The position numbers were made by a program, and so were the translations under genes. A DNA stretch of 5,479 nt from Lachnospiraceae bacterium (GTDB lineage: Bacteria > Bacillota_A > Clostridia > Lachnospirales > Lachnospiraceae), in the NCBI GenBank assembly GCA_017553665.1, contig JAFZKM010000063.1, positions 1-5,479 on the forward strand, read 5' to 3'. The notes under the pieces were generated by a model. It searched no databases. It saw nothing but the letters and a program-made list of their open reading frames with translations, and was not told where the DNA came from. Below are positions 1-5,476 of the stretch, one piece after another; position 1 is the first letter of the stretch, and each line of letters begins with the position of its first letter.

Positions 1-210
1 ATGCTTGATATTACCATGCCCGAGATGGATGGTATTCAGGCTCTGAAGAAGATCAAGGAATCGGATCCCGGTGCCGTAGCGATCATGTGCTCGGCTATGG
101 GTCAGCAGGCTATGGTTATCGAGTCGATTCAGTCAGGCGCGAAGGACTTCATCGTTAAGCCTTTCCAGGCCGACCGTGTTATCGAAGCTATCAAGAAGGT
201 TATCGGTTGA
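1..210 (+). CDS. cheY: CheY-type chemotaxis response regulator, C-terminal part (5' end outside window)
   Basis: This is the C-terminal part of a single-domain receiver protein that, when phosphorylated, binds the flagellar switch. The reading frame is open to the left edge, so the ATG at base 1 is an internal Met and not the start. Visible landmarks are the phospho-acceptor Asp (residue 3 of the fragment) in LDITMPEMDG, the switch Ser at residue 31 in CSAMG, and the conserved Lys at residue 53 in VKPFQADRV. These motifs match from memory the B. subtilis CheY family (120 residues, acceptor D54). Aligned to it, about 51 N-terminal residues, including the acidic Mg-binding pair, are missing. 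No output domain follows the receiver. The gene ends in two consecutive in-frame TGA codons (208-213) and is followed by a strong terminator, so it closes its transcription unit. The receiver identity is very secure. The CheY name rests on the B. subtilis-like motifs, and flagellar neighbours cannot be seen. Confidence 0.9.
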   Translation: MLDITMPEMDGIQALKKIKESDPGAVAIMCSAMGQQAMVIESIQSGAKDFIVKPFQADRVIEAIKKVIG

Positions 211-241
211 TGATATTAGCCGCAGGTTGCGGTTGATTTAT

Positions 242-275
242 GACCTGCTCATATTTATGAGCAGGTCTTTCTTTT
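242..275 (+). terminator. Intrinsic terminator after cheY
   Basis: A perfect 11-bp stem (242-252 GACCTGCTCAT with 257-267 ATGAGCAGGTC) closes a 4-base loop ATTT and is followed at once by TTTCTTTT (268-275). It lies 32 bases after the cheY stop and should end that transcript. A smaller 5-bp hairpin, CCGCA-GGT-TGCGG (220-232), lies just upstream and could be part of the same 3' structure. Confidence 0.92.
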
Positions 276-322
276 CTAATGATGCCGTACGGATCGGAAC
301 GTGCGGCGCGTGTTTTATTAAC

Positions 323-326
323 GGAG
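323..326 (+). promoter_or_regulatory. Ribosome binding site that sets the start of the kinase-like gene
   Basis: GGAG sits 6 bases before ATG 333. The frame also has ATG codons at 279 and 282, but these lie directly after the terminator T-tract with no Shine-Dalgarno sequence, and the 18 residues they would add resemble no domain. The start at 333 is therefore preferred. I could not identify a convincing sigma-A promoter between 276 and 322. Confidence 0.7.
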
Positions 327-332
327 TCTGTT

Positions 333-2108
333 ATGGAAGACAAAAATTCGATACTGATCAACTACATAACTGAACACTTTGATCCGACCGCGGCGGTGGC
401 GCAGCTCGGGGCCGATATCAGAAGTGCGGTCAATACGATATTCGGTTCTGCGGAGCTTATTTCGCATGAAGCCGTGAGCGATGAAGTGCTCACGCGTCTG
501 GACGAGATCAGGCATTCCGCAACGGTCGTTATGCATACCACAGACGCCGTCTTTTCTCTGTTGAAGATCCTTCACAACGATTACCAGATCGTTGAGGAGG
601 AATATAATTTCGAAGATATCGTTCTTGCGATCAGAAAGGTCCTCGAGCAGGGTGCTTCAAAGAAGAACCTCGAGACCGTCATAGATATCGATCCCAGTAT
701 TCCCTTTAAGATGTTCGGAGACGCTGCTGTTATCACTTCCATGCTCACGCAGCTTGCGGAAGGCGCGATAGCCGCGACCGAAGAGGGCAATGTTACTTTC
801 GCGGCGAGTGTCGCGAATGATTCTGACGGAAGAGTCATGCTGCAGTTCGACATGATCGATTCGGGCGGAGGACTGCTCAGGAACAATATCGCTTCGGCTA
901 TCATCGAGAAAGACGATTCAAATAAGATCGGAGCCGATTTTGTGGCGATGGGACTCTACACTACCGGATATCTTGCCGGCAGGATGGGCGGTAAGCTGAC
1001 GGTAAAGACCAGACCGGGCAAGGGCTGCATGTTCACTCTTACGGTCAGCCAGGGAAAGGTCGGAGCCGAGACTATCGGAGACAGATATGAGATCGAAGCT
1101 TCGGGCAGGGACCGCGAGGTACCTTTCCTTGCGCGCAATGCCCGCGTTCTTGCGGTAGCGAGGAATCTGGGCCGCGCCGGTAAGATCAGGAAGATGCTCA
1201 GCGCGTACGGAGTGATGGCCGATATCACGGACAGTACGAAGGAAGCCTGCGAACTGCTCCGGAAGATAGATTACGATCTGATCGTCGCGGACGCGAAGAT
1301 GACGGATACCGAAGGCAGGAATACCGCGGAGATGATCAGGGCAGCGGCGGAAGAAGAGTCCCAAAACGGCAGGGACGGGATTAAAGTGGATGTGTTCGGG
1401 GACAAGCCCGGATACGCGGATATTGAGGCTGTTCTCAGAAATAACCTTTCCGAGGAGGATCTGACCTTCTTCTCAGACTGCGATCATGAGACGGAAGAGA
1501 TGAAAGCTCTTGAAGCAATGGGGCTGAACGTAAAGTCCGCGCTCGCGAATTTCGGAGGAAGCCCGGAAGAATACAGTGATGTTCTGATGAACACATGCAG
1601 GAGCAGCGATACGAAGGCTCTGATGCTCAATCATTATCTCGAGCAGTATGACTACAAGAATTATATCCTGACGATGCACGGAATCCTCGGAGTCGCGCAG
1701 GTCATCGGAGCGGACGAGCTGGAGGCTCAGGCCAGGGAACTCGAGACCGCGGCGAAGCAGGGCAACCGTCAGCTCCTCGAGGAGAAGACTCAGGCGTTCA
1801 GCGAGGAATTTGACAGGTTGCTGACTTCAGTCAGAAGTGCTATAATGACGCAGGAAAAGGAGATAAACAAGGGTCTCATCGATAAAGATGATCTCCTTTT
1901 GATAATCTACGAGCTCAAAGGATTCCTGAGCGAATATCGTACTAACGAGGCAGAGATGCTGTTCTATTCACTCTCTTCGTTTATGTACAGCAACGAGAGG
2001 GTCATGGAGCTGATACACCGCGCAGAGGAACAGATGCTGTCGTATAATTACAACGATCTGGCCGCGACCCTGGATGAGATCATCGCGTGCCTGTACGCGG
2101 AGCAGTAG
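333..2108 (+). CDS. Degenerate hybrid histidine kinase-like protein with receiver-like and Hpt domains
   Basis: The 591-residue protein has no signal peptide, membrane segment or sensor domain, so it is probably cytosolic. (a) DHp-like helices, about 20-90: ADIRSAVN (27-34) aligns with the usual HEIRTPLN, with Ala27 in place of the phospho-acceptor His. (b) HATPase-like region, about 93-240: GD at 129-130 and the G1 box DSGGGL (176-181) are kept, but the N-box Asn is Gly144 and the G2 box reads FVAMGL (203-208), losing its first two glycines. (c) Receiver-like region, about 268-375: the acidic pair is Ala276-Arg277, the acceptor-position Asp320 is kept, the beta4-alpha4 part is shortened, and KP is at 358-359. 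(d) Hpt domain, about 390-505: HGILGVAQVIGA (449-460) keeps the acceptor His449, with Leu at the usual Lys position. (e) A C-terminal helical region (510-591) with two similar hairpin units. By family knowledge this looks like a pseudokinase whose likely phosphotransfer residue is H449. The stop is 36 bases before the aminopeptidase gene, suggesting an operon. Phosphorelay, phosphatase or scaffold roles are inference. Confidence 0.85.
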   Translation: MEDKNSILINYITEHFDPTAAVAQLGADIRSAVNTIFGSAELISHEAVSDEVLTRLDEIRHSATVVMHTTDAVFSLLKILHNDYQIVEEEYNFEDIVLAIRKVLEQGASKKNLETVIDIDPSIPFKMFGDAAVITSMLTQLAEGAIAATEEGNVTFAASVANDSDGRVMLQFDMIDSGGGLLRNNIASAIIEKDDSNKIGADFVAMGLYTTGYLAGRMGGKLTVKTRPGKGCMFTLTVSQGKVGAETIGDRYEIEASGRDREVPFLARNARVLAVARNLGRAGKIRKMLSAYGVMADITDSTKEACELLRKIDYDLIVADAKMTDTEGRNTAEMIRAAAEEESQNGRDGIKVDVFGDKPGYADIEAVLRNNLSEEDLTFFSDCDHETEEMKALEAMGLNVKSALANFGGSPEEYSDVLMNTCRSSDTKALMLNHYLEQYDYKNYILTMHGILGVAQVIGADELEAQARELETAAKQGNRQLLEEKTQAFSEEFDRLLTSVRSAIMTQEKEINKGLIDKDDLLLIIYELKGFLSEYRTNEAEMLFYSLSSFMYSNERVMELIHRAEEQMLSYNYNDLAATLDEIIACLYAEQ

Positions 2109-2131
2109 GATTATCGGAGACCGTATTGATC

Positions 2132-2138
2132 AGGAGGT
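2132..2138 (+). promoter_or_regulatory. Strong ribosome binding site of the aminopeptidase gene
   Basis: AGGAGGT, a near-perfect Shine-Dalgarno sequence, ends 6 bases before ATG 2145. It matters because it supports translation of the unusual lysine-rich N-terminal tail: a downstream start would leave this site unused. Confidence 0.88.
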
Positions 2139-2144
2139 ATTTAT

Positions 2145-3569
2145 ATGGCGACAAAGAAAGCGCCCGTTAAGCCCGCCGCAGCAAAAAAGAAGGCGGATGA
2201 GAAGAAAAAGAAGAACGCGTGGCTGAAGTATTCGGCTGCACAGCTTAAGGCTGTCGATAAGCTCGCGGATGAGTACAAGGATTTCATTTCCAAGTGCAAG
2301 ACCGAGAGAGAATGCGTAACGGAGATCGTAAGACAGGCAAAGGCACTCGGATTTAAGGACCTGGATACGGTTAAAAAAGTTAAATCAGGAGATAAGATCT
2401 ACTCCACAAACATGGGCAAGGCGATCGCGCTTTTTGTGGTCGGATCGAAGCCTCTCGAGAAGGGTATGAAGATCCTCGGAGCGCATATCGACTCCCCCAG
2501 GATCGACATCAAACAGAATCCCATTTATGAGGAAAAGGAGCTCTGCCTGCTCGATACACATTACTACGGCGGCATAAAGAAGTACCAGTGGGTTACGCTT
2601 CCTCTTGCCATCCACGGTGTTGTATGCAGGAAGGACGGAACCAATCTGAACATCGTGATCGGTGAGGATGAGAAGGATCCGGTCATCGGTATTTCCGATC
2701 TGCTGATCCACCTTTCGCAGGACCAGCTCAAAAAGGACGGAGCAAAGGTCATCGAAGGCGAGGACCTGAACGTTCTGGTAGGAAGCATACCTTTAAAGGA
2801 TAAGGATAAGGACGCCGTTAAGGCAAATGTGCTTAAGCTGATCAAGGACAAGTACGGATTCGAAGAGGATGACTTCCTCTCGGCCGAGCTTGAGGTAGTT
2901 CCCGCGGGACGCGCGAGAGATTTCGGTCTCGACCGCAGCATGGTATACGGTTACGGCCAGGACGACAGGATCTGCGCGTTTACTTCGGCGAAGGCTCTGT
3001 TTAATACTACATCTGTAGACAGAACCGCGGTATGCATCCTCGTTGACAAGGAAGAGATTGGAAGCGTAGGCGCGACCGGCATGACCTCAGCATTCTTTGA
3101 GAACACGGTTGCGGAACTGATGGACAAGAAGGGCGAGTACAGTGAGCTGAAGGTTCGCAGGGCTCTCGCGAATTCGCACATGCTCTCGTCGGACGTAAGC
3201 GCGGGCTTCGATCCGAACTATCCTTCAGTCATGGAGATCAAGAATGCGGCCTTCCTCGGCTACGGAATGGCTTTCTGCAAGTTCACCGGATCACGCGGCA
3301 AGTCGGGTTCGAACGACGCGAATCCCGAGTTCATCGCGAAGATCCGCGCGATCCTCGACAAGAACAATGTATCGTATCAGTTCTGCGAGCTCGGTAAGGT
3401 TGACCAGGGCGGCGGCGGAACGATCGCTTACATCATGGCTAAATACAACATGCAGGTTATCGACAGCGGCGTTGCGCTGCACAACATGCACGCTCCTTGG
3501 GAATTGTCCAGCAAGGCCGATATCTACGAAGCTGAACTCGGATACGAAGTATTCTTAAGAGAAATCTGA
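2145..3569 (+). CDS. apeA: M18 family metallo-aminopeptidase (ApeA type)
   Basis: This 474-residue, probably cytosolic enzyme is predicted to remove N-terminal residues (acidic ones in characterised M18 members) from peptides using two metal ions. Predicted active-site residues, by comparison with the M18 family, are His114 and Asp116 in GAHIDSPRI, bridging Asp273 in GQDDRICAF, catalytic Glu303 and metal-binding Glu304 in DKEEIGSVGA, Asp350 in SSDVSAGFDP, and His449 in HNMHAPWE. The stretches HYYGGIKKYQW (139-149), TGSRGKSGSNDANPEF (381-396) and GKVDQGGGGTIA (417-428) are typical of the clostridial ApeA-like branch. Length fits that branch. The first 23 residues carry ten lysines among Ala and Pro, before the normal family start near NAWLKYS (24-30). 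M18 enzymes form large multimeric shells. The gene follows the kinase-like gene by 36 bases without a terminator and is closed by a hairpin terminator. The family is near certain. The exact substrate preference and the apeA rather than apeB name are less so. Confidence 0.95.
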   Translation: MATKKAPVKPAAAKKKADEKKKKNAWLKYSAAQLKAVDKLADEYKDFISKCKTERECVTEIVRQAKALGFKDLDTVKKVKSGDKIYSTNMGKAIALFVVGSKPLEKGMKILGAHIDSPRIDIKQNPIYEEKELCLLDTHYYGGIKKYQWVTLPLAIHGVVCRKDGTNLNIVIGEDEKDPVIGISDLLIHLSQDQLKKDGAKVIEGEDLNVLVGSIPLKDKDKDAVKANVLKLIKDKYGFEEDDFLSAELEVVPAGRARDFGLDRSMVYGYGQDDRICAFTSAKALFNTTSVDRTAVCILVDKEEIGSVGATGMTSAFFENTVAELMDKKGEYSELKVRRALANSHMLSSDVSAGFDPNYPSVMEIKNAAFLGYGMAFCKFTGSRGKSGSNDANPEFIAKIRAILDKNNVSYQFCELGKVDQGGGGTIAYIMAKYNMQVIDSGVALHNMHAPWELSSKADIYEAELGYEVFLREI

Positions 3570-3581
3570 TACAGGAATCTA

Positions 3582-3615
3582 AGAGGGGGGCCGGAAGACG
3601 GCTCCCCTTTAGTTT
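3582..3615 (+). terminator. GC-rich hairpin terminator after the aminopeptidase gene
   Basis: AGGGGGGCCG (3584-3593) pairs with CGGCTCCCCT (3599-3608) around the loop GAAGA, with one G-T wobble. An A-T pair and a G-T wobble at the base can extend the stem. It lies 12 bases after the stop. The tail TTTAGTTT is interrupted, so read-through into apbE is possible. The tail ends only 11 bases before the apbE ATG, so the hairpin would lie in the apbE leader of any read-through transcript. Confidence 0.78.
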
Positions 3616-3626
3616 GAGCATTGCTG

Positions 3627-4727
3627 ATGAAAAACACGCATAAGAAAATATTATATAAATCATTAGCGATGCTAATGATGATAATTTCGGCACTTTCGAC
3701 ATGCGCATGTTCAGTGAAGAAAGTATCACGAAACAGCGAGAAAACAGGCGGCGCTGCGGGCTTTTCGACCGTACGCGGGGACGGGTATCTGGCGGCATCG
3801 TTTTTCGCGTTCGATACCTATATGACGGTCACCGTCTATGAGGATAAAGACGGCCCAGTGGATGAGAATGAACTGCGAAGCCTTGCCGATGAAGCCTTAA
3901 GGCTCGAGAAGATATTCAGTACGACCGATAAGGAGTCGGAGATATACCGGTTCGATCACAGGAGCACGGACAGGGCTGAACTGTCCGCGGAAGCGCTGTA
4001 TCTGTTCGACAGGACAAAGGAGATATATGAGCGCACAAACGGAGCGCTTGACGCTACGGCTTACCCGCTGGTAAAGGCATGGGGCTTTACGACCGGAAAT
4101 CACAGGATCCCTTCGGACGCGGAACTGACGGATCTGCTCGTACATGTGGGCATGGAGAAGGTCAGGAAAGAGGGGCATGAGCTGATCGCCGGAAAAGGGA
4201 CAGAACTGGACTTCGGAGCGACAGCGAAAGGATATCTGAGCGATGTTCTGACAAAGATGTTAAAGGACATGGGAGCGGAACACGCTATGCTCGATTTGGG
4301 CGGCAATATAGAGGTCATCGGGACCAAAACTGACGGAAGCAGATGGAAGATAGGGATAAAGGATCCGAAGAACGACACGGGGATAACAGGGTATGTATCG
4401 GTCAGCGACGCAGCGGTAGTCACGTCGGGCGGATATGAGAGGTATTTCACCGATGACGCCGGCAATGTATACTGGCATATCCTTGACCCGTCGACAGGCA
4501 GACCTGCGCGCTCGGGAGTGATCTCGGCCACGATAGTTGGAGAAGACGCGACGCTGTGCGATGCGCTCTCGACCGCATTCTTCGTAATGGGAGCGGAAGG
4601 CGCGGCCGGTTATTATGAGACCTACGGCGGCATTGAGTATATCCTGATCATGGAAGACGGCAGCAGGATCGTCTCGGAAGGACTCAATGAGACATTTACG
4701 GCGGTTGATTCGTCAGCTGTAGAATAA
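3627..4727 (+). CDS. apbE: FAD:protein FMN transferase, ApbE family lipoprotein
   Basis: ApbE enzymes split FAD and attach FMN covalently to a Thr/Ser of exported or membrane flavoproteins such as Rnf/Nqr subunits, using Mg2+. From ATG 3627 the protein has 366 residues. TTG 3621 in the same frame would add only two residues. A signal peptide is clear: KNTHKK, a hydrophobic run (8-23), then Cys26 and Cys28 as candidate lipidation sites, so it probably acts outside the membrane. Family motifs in order are FDTYMTV (62-68), GALDATAYPLVKAWGF (139-154), LDFGATAKGY (194-203), MLDLGGNI (221-228), TSGGYERYF (266-274), HILDPSTGRP (284-293) and DALSTAFFVMG (312-322). Asp312 and Thr316 are the expected Mg-site residues. 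Full length, with no missing motif. The ribosome site is poor (only GAG at 3616-3618), and no flavoprotein target is encoded nearby. The start is moderately certain, the family very certain. Confidence 0.94.
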   Translation: MKNTHKKILYKSLAMLMMIISALSTCACSVKKVSRNSEKTGGAAGFSTVRGDGYLAASFFAFDTYMTVTVYEDKDGPVDENELRSLADEALRLEKIFSTTDKESEIYRFDHRSTDRAELSAEALYLFDRTKEIYERTNGALDATAYPLVKAWGFTTGNHRIPSDAELTDLLVHVGMEKVRKEGHELIAGKGTELDFGATAKGYLSDVLTKMLKDMGAEHAMLDLGGNIEVIGTKTDGSRWKIGIKDPKNDTGITGYVSVSDAAVVTSGGYERYFTDDAGNVYWHILDPSTGRPARSGVISATIVGEDATLCDALSTAFFVMGAEGAAGYYETYGGIEYILIMEDGSRIVSEGLNETFTAVDSSAVE

Positions 4728-4750
4728 AAGCGGGGCAGACAGCGGAAAAG

Positions 4751-4783
4751 TAAAACAAGAGAAGAATAATAGTTAAAACAAGA
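4751..4783. repeat. 10-bp direct repeat, 23 bases apart
   Basis: TAAAACAAGA occurs exactly at 4751-4760 and 4774-4783 in the AT-rich stretch after apbE. The copies are followed by loosely similar AATAATAGT and AATAAAGT. A start-to-start distance of 23 bases is a little over two helical turns, which would suit two molecules of a DNA-binding protein on nearly the same face. In an A-rich region chance repetition is also possible, and no function is assigned. Confidence 0.5.
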
Positions 4784-4791
4784 ATTAATAA

Positions 4792-4826
4792 AGTATGGAA
4801 GAATGCGCATCGGGGAGTGCCATACT
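4792..4826. repeat. Inverted repeat with an internal palindrome
   Basis: AGTATGG (4792-4798) and CCATACT (4820-4826) are exact reverse complements around a 21-base spacer that contains the 8-bp palindrome ATGCGCAT (4803-4810). No T-run follows, so it is not a standard terminator. It lies 65 bases after apbE and could be a 3'-end processing structure or a protein-binding site. Confidence 0.45.
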
Positions 4827-4853
4827 GCATTTGAAAAAGAACGTTGAAAGAAG

Positions 4854-4871
4854 CTGATTTGGTTAAATCAG
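4854..4871. repeat. Operator-like inverted repeat
   Basis: CTGATTT (4854-4860) and AAATCAG (4865-4871) form a perfect 7-bp inverted repeat around GGTT. It ends 7 bases before a TATAAT box and covers the place where a -35 element would lie. A bound regulator here would block polymerase. As RNA it would be only a weak, AT-rich hairpin. The operator role is inference. Confidence 0.4.
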
Positions 4872-4878
4872 GATTTAA

Positions 4879-4884
4879 TATAAT
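4879..4884 (+). promoter_or_regulatory. Possible sigma-A -10 box upstream of the ECF sigma gene
   Basis: TATAAT is an exact -10 consensus 73 bases before the sigma gene start. The -35 side is poor: TGATTT (4855-4860) at 18 bases spacing is the best candidate and overlaps the inverted repeat at 4854-4871; TTGGTT at 14 bases is too close. It could give basal, repressible transcription of the sigma gene, but TATAAT also arises readily by chance in AT-rich DNA. Confidence 0.35.
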
Positions 4885-4912
4885 GATTTATGAAAATTGT
4901 TGCATATTTTAT

Positions 4913-4941
4913 GGAACCGGGCGGGGAACCTGCTCGTCTAA
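4913..4941 (+). promoter_or_regulatory. ECF-type promoter, probably autoregulatory for the sigma factor gene
   Basis: GGAACC (4913-4918) is followed after exactly 16 bases by CGTCTAA (4935-4941). This matches the known layout of ECF sigma promoters (a GAAC-type -35 and a CGTC-type -10, spaced 16-17). It lies just before an ECF sigma gene, as expected for autoregulation. Transcription would start near 4946-4950, leaving a very short leader with the ribosome site. AT-rich DNA (4887-4912) lies immediately upstream. A second GGAACC (4925-4930) has no matching -10 and is probably incidental. The A/T tract often seen just after the -35 is absent. Confidence 0.68.
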
Positions 4942-4948
4942 TGTGTGA

Positions 4949-4955
4949 AAGGGAG
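4949..4955 (+). promoter_or_regulatory. Ribosome binding site of the ECF sigma gene, close to its start
   Basis: AAGGGAG ends only 2 bases before ATG 4958, closer than usual. No upstream alternative exists, since an in-frame TGA lies at 4946-4948, and the next Met (residue 16) has no Shine-Dalgarno sequence and lies within sigma region 2. The close spacing may keep translation modest. Confidence 0.65.
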
Positions 4956-4957
4956 CT

Positions 4958-5476
4958 ATGAACGAAGAGAGAAACGGGAATGAATATTCCATCGAACAGC
5001 TGATGCGCGAGCATGGCAACGCGGTCCTCAGAACCGCATACGCCTATGTGAACGACAGAGACGCGGCGGAAGATCTCTTTCAGGAGGTCTTTATAAAGGC
5101 CTACTATAATATGGACAAATTCCGGGGAGACTGTTCGATAAAGAGCTGGCTGATCAGGATCACGATCAATGTCTGCAAGGACTATCTGAAGAGCGCATAC
5201 CAGCAGAAAGTCGTTCCGATGATGGAATTTGAGGAAGACGCCATTGTTTCGGACAATGATTTCGAGGAGATCGAGAACGAAGACCGGAATAAAACGATAA
5301 GGCAGGCGGTCGAGTCTCTGCCGGAGGCTTACCGCGAGGTAGTAATGAGTGTGTATTTTAATGAAATGAGTGTGGCCGAGACGGCCGCCGCTTTGGGGAT
5401 CGCCGAAGGCACCGTGAAAAGCAGGCTGTCGAGGGCACGGGATGTACGGAAAAATAAACTGGAAGGGAGGATCTGA
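4958..5476 (+). CDS. ECF (extracytoplasmic function) RNA polymerase sigma factor
   Basis: This 172-residue sigma-70 family protein consists of regions 2 and 4 only, the normal size for ECF sigma factors. Region 2 (about 13-80) shows DAAEDLFQEVFIKAYYNMDKF (35-55), the core-polymerase binding and -10 recognition part, and SIKSWLIRITINVCKDYLKS (60-79). An acidic linker follows (89-109). Region 4 (about 112-168) contains LPEAYREVVMSVYF (121-134) and the helix-turn-helix MSVAETAAALGIAEGTVKSR (137-156), which reads the -35 element. No extra C-terminal domain is present. An ECF-like promoter lies just upstream, pointing to autoregulation, and a ribosome site near the stop predicts a tightly coupled next gene, usually an anti-sigma factor that sets the activating signal. 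The protein resembles the SigW/RpoE-like group, but the subgroup and stimulus cannot be judged from this window. Confidence 0.95.
   Translation: MNEERNGNEYSIEQLMREHGNAVLRTAYAYVNDRDAAEDLFQEVFIKAYYNMDKFRGDCSIKSWLIRITINVCKDYLKSAYQQKVVPMMEFEEDAIVSDNDFEEIENEDRNKTIRQAVESLPEAYREVVMSVYFNEMSVAETAAALGIAEGTVKSRLSRARDVRKNKLEGRI
5463..5470 (+). promoter_or_regulatory. Ribosome binding site for a gene starting at or past the right edge
   Basis: AAGGGAGG lies within the last codons of the sigma gene. The window ends in A at 5479, which would be 8 bases past this site and could be the first base of an ATG. The arrangement fits a translationally coupled anti-sigma factor gene directly after the sigma stop. 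The start codon itself is not visible. Confidence 0.5.

Noticed and set aside
233..261. TTGATT with TATGAG as a promoter for the kinase-like gene
   Set aside because: The elements lie across the terminator stem and the -10 match is poor. The resemblance is more likely incidental.
296..322. GGAAC before the kinase-like gene as an ECF -35 element
   Set aside because: No CGTC-type -10 element lies 16-17 bases downstream.
279..332. Upstream ATG codons (279, 282) as the start of the kinase-like gene
   Set aside because: They lie at the terminator tail without a Shine-Dalgarno site. ATG 333 has GGAG at a good distance and begins the domain-like sequence.
918..1364. 148-codon open frame on the minus strand inside the kinase-like gene
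   Set aside because: It lies wholly within a well-supported gene, has no family motif, and its composition is that of an antisense shadow. Other minus-strand frames of 60-143 codons were dismissed for the same reason.
3244..3558. 104-codon plus-strand frame inside the aminopeptidase gene
   Set aside because: It is out of frame with a gene whose metal-binding motifs are intact across the same region, and it is a low-complexity Ser/Arg/Thr shadow.
4795..4857. 20-codon ORF between apbE and the sigma gene
   Set aside because: No Shine-Dalgarno sequence precedes it, it overlaps the inverted repeats, and its translation shows no recognisable leader-peptide feature such as a run of one amino acid.
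4913..4930. Two GGAACC copies as a tandem operator
   Set aside because: Only the first copy has a correctly spaced -10 element. Two 6-bp copies in a G-rich stretch are weak evidence for a separate site.
4728..4957. Riboswitch or structured RNA in the 230-base intergenic region
   Set aside because: The stems are short and scattered, no known riboswitch core is recognisable, and the predicted ECF transcript starts downstream of all of them.
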